Assembly (NCBI GenBank): GCA_003240855.1
Contig: QFNN01000105.1
Location: 1 to 10,432, forward strand
Source of the DNA: Sphingomonas sanxanigenens
GTDB lineage: Bacteria > Pseudomonadota > Alphaproteobacteria > Sphingomonadales > Sphingomonadaceae
DNA length: 10,432 bases
Reading direction: 5' to 3'
The notes below the pieces were generated by a model. It worked only from the letters and a program-made list of their open reading frames with translations. It had not been told where the DNA came from and ran no database searches. The translations under genes and the position numbers were made by a program. Numbering within the stretch: the first letter of the stretch is position 1; each line of letters begins with the position of its first letter. Below, one piece after another: positions 7,146 to 10,432 of the stretch.

Positions 7146-9238
7146 AAAGCCTGCCCCAGCGAAACATAAACGGTAACGCGCGGATCGCCCGGTTGCGGGT
7201 TGATCGGCGTGCCCACGTCGATGCGGATCGGGCCGAAGCTGGTGTAATAGCGCAGGCCCAGCCCGGTGCCGTAGCGCATGCCCGTGAACTTCGGATAGGC
7301 GCTGCGATAGATATTGCCCGCATCGAGAAAAGGCACGACGCCGAATGCGCCGAAGCGGACGCGCGATTCAATCGAGAACTCCGCCAGGCTGCGCCCGCCG
7401 ATCGGATCGTTGTTGGCGTCGCGCGGGCCGATATCCTGATAGCCATAGCCGCGCACCGATCCGCCGCCGCCGGCATAGAAGCGCCGCGACGGCGCGATGC
7501 GATCGGCGGAGGCGCCGACGATCGTGCCCAGCCGTACGCGCCCCGCAATCACCACGCGATCGCTCACCGGCTGATAGGCGCTACCGTCGATCTGGGCGCG
7601 ACCATAGCCGAAGGTGCCTGACTGGAAGGAGAGTTCGGGCGATAGCTGCCCGCTCAGCCGAAACCCGCTTCGGGGATCGAGCAGATCGTCAGTGCCGTCA
7701 TAGCCCAGCGTGCCCGGGACGGAAGCGATGAAGAAGGTGCGCCGGCGGGGCGTCGCTTGCGGCCCTACCGTATCGCGCTCGTCCGACAGCGAGAGGTTGC
7801 CGCCGACCGACCAGGTCCATTTCTTCTGGAAGATGATGTTGGTCTGCCGCTCGATCCCGGCGCCGATCGAAAAGGTCTTGGCGTCATAGGCCGATCGGTC
7901 GACATGGCTGGCGATTACCTGCGCGGTGAGCACATGGTCGCGCTCGTAGAAATTATTTTGCCGCAGCGTCGCGCTCAGCGACTGTTCCTGCGTGCCCGCC
8001 ACGCCCTTGAACGTCACTGCTCCCTCGGGCTTCAGCAGGTTGCGATGCTGCCAGCTCACCGCAAAGCGCGCACCTTCGCCCGTGCCATAACCCAGTTCGG
8101 CGGCGACAGTGCGGGGCGGCGCGCGGTCGAGGCTCACCGCGATGTCGACCGTGTCGGGAGTCGCGCCCGGGACGGGCTCGATCTTCACCGTCGAAACCAG
8201 ACCGGTCTGGATCAGCGCACGGCGCAGATCGGTCAGCCGGCTGGCTTCATAAGGCTCGCCCGGCTTGAAGCGCGCGATCGTCTGGACATGACCAGCGTTG
8301 AAGATCGATCCCTCGGGAACGATGATCCTGCCGAAATTGCGCTCCCCGCCCGTCTCGACATGCAGCGTGTAAGCGCCGTTGCGCGCATCATGATCGACGA
8401 TGATCTTCGGTTCGTCGAGCTTGGCGAAGGGATAGCCTTCCTCGCCGAGGCTCGTTTTCAACGCGTCCTGCCCGCTCTGCACGGCGGTGGCGTCGATCGC
8501 GTCGCCACTTTTCAGGCCCAGCGCCGCCATCAGCCGCTGCTGCTTGGCGCCCGTGCTTTCGAGGCCGCTCACATCGACGCTGGTGAAATGATAAAGCTGG
8601 CCTGGCCGCGCGGTGAGCACCACCTTCAGCGCGCCGTCGGTCTCCAGCGATACCTGGGTCGCGACGCGCGCATCGTAATAGCCCTCGGCGCGGAGCAGAC
8701 TGTCGAGCAGCCTGGCGTCCTCCTGCGCGCGCCGGTCGACCTGTGCGACGTTAGCTGCCTTCTTCGGGCTCGCCTTCAGCGTCGACAGCCCGTTGAAGCG
8801 ACTTTCGATGCGGTCGGCCTGCTCCGGGGGCAGCCCGGACAATTCGGTGCGGTAACGATAATTGGCGGCAGCATCGGATTCGAGAGCCGGCTTTTCCGCC
8901 GGCCTGGCGGCGCCCGCATCCTGCCCCCCCGGCTCCGCCGGCCCGGCGGAATCGACGGGCGGGGGCGGAGCGGGCGACGTCTCCTTGGGGGCCGGTTCGG
9001 GCGCGACCTGCTCGACGGGATTCTGGCTGTCGAGATCCGGCCAGTCGACGCCAAGGTCAGTCATCGGAGCCAGCGGCGATTCGGGATCGAGCGTCGGCCC
9101 GCCTGACGGCGTCGGCGTGGGAACCGGAACCGGCGCCTCGGCGGGCGGCGCTGCCTGCGCGCGCGCAATCGTCGCCGGGATCGGGCACCCGATCACGGCG
9201 AGCCCGCATAGACTATGCCGCAACCCTTTCGACCCCAT
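7142..9238 (-). CDS. tamA: Outer-membrane assembly protein TamA (Omp85/BamA family)
   Basis: This 698-residue protein is the outer-membrane partner of TamB. A Sec signal peptide covers about residues 1-29 (hydrophobic LCGLAVIGCPIPATIA, then ARAQA, cleavage plausible after A27 or A29). Next comes a disordered, proline-rich stretch, about residues 30-118, with 25 prolines. POTRA-like domains follow at about 128-212, 214-298 and 300-372 (ERNFGRIIV, ALIQTGLVSTVKIEP). The C-terminal beta-barrel (375-698) carries the Omp85 signature GGGGSVRGYGYQDIGP with VRGY at 595-598, a YDGTDDLLDPRSGF strand region, and a terminal phenylalanine suited to BAM recognition. Escherichia coli TamA is about 577 residues, so the proline-rich part explains most of the extra length. 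The ATG at 9238 is the natural start; the ribosome binding site is weak (GCGGGGG). The stop overlaps the tamB start, confirming the pair. POTRA boundaries are approximate. Confidence 0.93.
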   Translation of the reverse strand: MGSKGLRHSLCGLAVIGCPIPATIARAQAAPPAEAPVPVPTPTPSGGPTLDPESPLAPMTDLGVDWPDLDSQNPVEQVAPEPAPKETSPAPPPPVDSAGPAEPGGQDAGAARPAEKPALESDAAANYRYRTELSGLPPEQADRIESRFNGLSTLKASPKKAANVAQVDRRAQEDARLLDSLLRAEGYYDARVATQVSLETDGALKVVLTARPGQLYHFTSVDVSGLESTGAKQQRLMAALGLKSGDAIDATAVQSGQDALKTSLGEEGYPFAKLDEPKIIVDHDARNGAYTLHVETGGERNFGRIIVPEGSIFNAGHVQTIARFKPGEPYEASRLTDLRRALIQTGLVSTVKIEPVPGATPDTVDIAVSLDRAPPRTVAAELGYGTGEGARFAVSWQHRNLLKPEGAVTFKGVAGTQEQSLSATLRQNNFYERDHVLTAQVIASHVDRSAYDAKTFSIGAGIERQTNIIFQKKWTWSVGGNLSLSDERDTVGPQATPRRRTFFIASVPGTLGYDGTDDLLDPRSGFRLSGQLSPELSFQSGTFGYGRAQIDGSAYQPVSDRVVIAGRVRLGTIVGASADRIAPSRRFYAGGGGSVRGYGYQDIGPRDANNDPIGGRSLAEFSIESRVRFGAFGVVPFLDAGNIYRSAYPKFTGMRYGTGLGLRYYTSFGPIRIDVGTPINPQPGDPRVTVYVSLGQAF

Positions 9239-9289
9239 GCCCCCGCTCTATAGCGACTTGTCCGGGGCCGCCAGCGCTGAAAGTAGCCA

Positions 9290-9301
9290 AGCCGCGCGGC
9301 T
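9290..9301. repeat. 12-bp perfect palindrome upstream of tamA
   Basis: AGCCGCGCGGCT reads the same on both strands. It lies in the 90-base gap between the RHH gene stop and the tamA start. It could be part of an operator or an RNA hairpin. Short GC palindromes are common in DNA of this composition, so function is uncertain. Confidence 0.4.
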
Positions 9302-9314
9302 GCGTCGTTCTACC

Positions 9315-9328
9315 GCAAGCCGGCTTGC
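9315..9328. repeat. 14-bp perfect palindrome abutting the RHH gene stop codon
   Basis: GCAAGCCGGCTTGC at 9315-9328 is a perfect 14-base dyad that begins at the base after the TAG of the RHH gene (9331-9329). In RNA it could fold as GCAAG/CTTGC with a CCGG loop. No run of T follows in the transcribed direction, so it is not a typical rho-independent terminator. It may be an operator, a weak attenuator or a transcript-end stabiliser. Confidence 0.5.
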
Positions 9329-9556
9329 CTATGGCGCGCGCAACCGCGCCTCGAACAGCCAGACGCGGATCGCGCTGGCGAGATTGGGAGGATCGTCTGC
9401 CGCGATGCGATCGGCATCGATCCGCGCGACAAGTGCGGAAAGCGGCAGAGCCCGCTGCGCCGCCTCCGCCTCGAGCGCGGCCCAAAAGACCGGCTCGAGG
9501 CTGATAGACGTCTGGTGCCCCGCGATCGTGATCGATCGCTTGACCGGCCCGCTCAA
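9329..9556 (-). CDS. Small ribbon-helix-helix domain protein (RHH_4 type)
   Basis: The 75-residue product matches the small alphaproteobacterial ribbon-helix-helix family (Pfam RHH_4). It has a basic start KRSITIAGHQTSISLE (beta strand), then EPVFWAALEAEAAQ (helix 1), LPLSALVARIDADR (helix 2), and SAIRVWLFEARLR at the C-terminus. RHH proteins are dimers that usually bind DNA through the paired strands, so a transcriptional regulator is plausible. The start is a TTG at 9556 that overlaps the phaB stop (TTGA), with no other in-frame start before the conserved region. The gene is therefore probably translated by coupling to phaB. Targets are unknown; autoregulation or a role in polyhydroxybutyrate metabolism is only inferred from location. 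Some family members may not act as repressors. Confidence 0.85.
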   Translation of the reverse strand: MSGPVKRSITIAGHQTSISLEPVFWAALEAEAAQRALPLSALVARIDADRIAADDPPNLASAIRVWLFEARLRAP

Positions 9557-10275
9557 TACATATGCTGCCCGCCGTTGATCGACAGGGTCGATCCGGTGAT
9601 AAACCCGCCATCCTCCGAACAGAGGAAGGCTACGCCGCGCGCAATCTCATGCGCCTGGCCAAGCCGGCCGACGGGCACCTTCGCGACGATCTTCTCCAGC
9701 ACTTCGGCCGGCACCGCAGCGACCATATCAGTATCGATATAGCCGGGCGCGATCGCGTTGACCGTCACGCCAAACTTCGCGCCTTCCTGCGCCAGCGCCT
9801 TGGTGAAGCCGTGGATGCCCGATTTGGCGGCGGCGTAATTGACTTGGCCATATTGGCCGGCCTGCCCGTTGATCGAACCGATATTGACGATGCGCCCCCA
9901 CTTGCGATCGCGCATGCCTGAAAACACCGCCTTCGCCATGTTGAAGCAGCCGCCCAGATTGGTGCGAATCACATCGTCCCACATCGCGTGCGTCATCTTC
10001 AGCATGGTGCCGTCGCGCGTGATGCCGGCATTGTTCACCAGCACGCCGACGTCGCCCAGATCCTTCTCGATTTGCCACACGCTCTCGTCGCACGCCTCAT
10101 GATCGGCGACGTCCCATTTGTAGGACGGAATGCCGGTGCGATCGGTGAAGGCCTTCGCCTTCTCTTCATTGCCGCAATAATTGGCGGCGACGACGAAGCC
10201 CATATTATTGAGCGCGATGCTGATCGCCTCGCCGATGCCGCGCGTCCCACCCGTCACGATCGCCACTTTAGACAT
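9553..10275 (-). CDS. phaB: Acetoacetyl-CoA reductase PhaB (SDR family)
   Basis: PhaB reduces acetoacetyl-CoA to (R)-3-hydroxybutyryl-CoA with NADPH, the middle step of polyhydroxybutyrate synthesis in the cytoplasm. The 240-residue product is the usual length for a classical short-chain dehydrogenase. It has the cofactor motif TGGTRGIG (8-15), NNAG (81-84), Asn106, and the catalytic Ser134, Tyr147 and Lys151 in NIGSINGQAGQYGQVNYAAAKSG. PGYIDTDM (177-184) and the C-terminal GGQHMY are typical of PhaB rather than of FabG. The ORF can start at ATG 10278 or ATG 10275. AGGAG (10286-10282) is 3 bases from the first and 6 from the second, so 10275 is preferred. A 3-ketoacyl-ACP reductase (FabG-like) role is the main alternative. 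The stop overlaps the RHH gene start; the preceding gene ends 30 bases upstream. Confidence 0.92.
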   Translation of the reverse strand: MSKVAIVTGGTRGIGEAISIALNNMGFVVAANYCGNEEKAKAFTDRTGIPSYKWDVADHEACDESVWQIEKDLGDVGVLVNNAGITRDGTMLKMTHAMWDDVIRTNLGGCFNMAKAVFSGMRDRKWGRIVNIGSINGQAGQYGQVNYAAAKSGIHGFTKALAQEGAKFGVTVNAIAPGYIDTDMVAAVPAEVLEKIVAKVPVGRLGQAHEIARGVAFLCSEDGGFITGSTLSINGGQHMY

Positions 10276-10281
10276 CATGCT

Positions 10282-10286
10282 CTCCT
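10282..10286 (-). promoter_or_regulatory. Ribosome binding site of phaB
   Basis: AGGAG on the minus strand lies 6 bases before the ATG at 10275 and only 3 before the adjacent ATG at 10278. It therefore favours the second of the two tandem ATG codons as the phaB start. Confidence 0.7.
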
Positions 10287-10305
10287 GCTCTTTGCTTGGC
10301 TGAGC

Positions 10306-10432
10306 CTAAGGCCGGTCGATCCAGCCTTCAAGCTCGCGGCGGATCAGTTTTCGGAGAAACGCGATGCCTTCGACGCTGTCGTTCAGGCAGGGTATGTAAG
10401 AAAAGGCGCCCCCCCCCGCCGCGATAAAAGTC
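10306..10432 (-). CDS. hemH: Probable ferrochelatase HemH, C-terminal end only
   Basis: Only the last 41 residues are in the window, ending with TAG at 10308-10306. They read through AGGGAFSYIPCLNDSVEGI and end in RRELEGWIDRP. The YIPCLNDS block followed by a helix and a REL-GW tail resembles the C-terminus of alphaproteobacterial ferrochelatases, where Y-[IV]-P-[AC]-LN is conserved. Ferrochelatase inserts Fe2+ into protoporphyrin IX, the last step of heme synthesis. The active-site region lies outside the window, so the call rests on the tail alone. A run of nine C (nine G in the coding strand) at 10409-10417 falls inside the coding sequence; the frame stays open across it as given. The gene ends about 30 bases before phaB and may share its transcript. 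Confidence 0.6.
   Translation of the reverse strand, partial: TFIAAGGGAFSYIPCLNDSVEGIAFLRKLIRRELEGWIDRP

Noticed and set aside
4260..7169. Long plus-strand open frames (510 and 388 residues) inside tamB
   Set aside because: Arg/His/Gln-rich translations typical of antisense frames in high-GC DNA. tamB is intact in the other strand with a diagnostic C-terminal domain.
7757..9106. 449-residue plus-strand open frame opposite tamA
   Set aside because: Antisense to tamA, no motifs, and shadow-type composition.
9183..9238. Lipobox-like VIGC at residues 15-18 of TamA, suggesting a lipoprotein
   Set aside because: The pattern fits, but an Ala-x-Ala cleavage site lies just after it and TamA proteins are barrel proteins with ordinary Sec signals. 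Proline right after the Cys also makes it less convincing.
9239..9260. TATAGA close to the tamA start as a -10 promoter element
   Set aside because: No -35-like sequence lies 16-18 bases upstream, and transcription would begin almost at the start codon. Too weak to annotate.
9213..9611. 132-residue minus-strand frame overlapping the RHH gene
   Set aside because: Different frame from the RHH protein, Arg/Gly-rich, and overlaps phaB and tamA ends. The 75-residue RHH frame is the one with family features.

Overview
The window is a GC-rich, densely coding stretch of a chromosome. It looks like an alphaproteobacterium, most likely a sphingomonad (Sphingomonas/Sphingopyxis/Novosphingobium-like). 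The basis is inference from gene families and codon style: a quinone-pathway UbiA with alphaproteobacterial motifs, a PhaB with an NGGQHMY-type end, a small RHH_4 ribbon-helix-helix protein, and a TamA with a proline-rich N-terminal extension. No RNA gene, CRISPR array, insertion sequence or phage gene is visible. No stretch longer than about 115 bases lacks a gene.

Layout. (1) At the left edge the 5' two thirds of ubiA (4-hydroxybenzoate polyprenyltransferase) runs on the minus strand and leaves the window. (2) A 113-base divergent spacer holds an 11-bp direct repeat just upstream of the next gene's ribosome binding site. (3) A two-gene plus-strand operon follows: an NAD(P)-dependent aldehyde dehydrogenase and an ATP-grasp ligase of unknown substrate, joined by a 4-base ATGA overlap. 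(4) This operon meets a minus-strand cluster tail to tail, with a 7-base overlap between the ATP-grasp gene and tamB. (5) Reading in its own direction, the minus-strand cluster is the hemH 3' end (probable ferrochelatase), phaB (acetoacetyl-CoA reductase), a 75-residue RHH protein, tamA and tamB. The spacings are about 30 bases, a 4-base overlap, 90 bases, and a 4-base overlap.

How the genes work together. TamA (outer-membrane Omp85/BamA-family barrel with POTRA domains) and TamB (inner-membrane-anchored periplasm-spanning protein) form the translocation and assembly module, which serves outer-membrane protein and/or phospholipid transport. PhaB makes (R)-3-hydroxybutyryl-CoA for polyhydroxybutyrate. 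The RHH gene is translationally coupled to phaB and is a candidate regulator of unknown target. UbiA and ferrochelatase serve quinone and heme synthesis. The aldehyde dehydrogenase/ATP-grasp pair is the least understood part and the best candidate for undescribed chemistry.

Most of the window is ordinary core-type gene content. The observations worth a second look are modest: the ALDH/ATP-grasp pair, the RHH gene between phaB and tamAB, the TTG starts used at two stop/start overlaps, the dyad symmetries upstream of tamA, the tandem repeat upstream of the ALDH, and a nine-C run in the ferrochelatase tail. I found no convincing evidence of a wholly new system.
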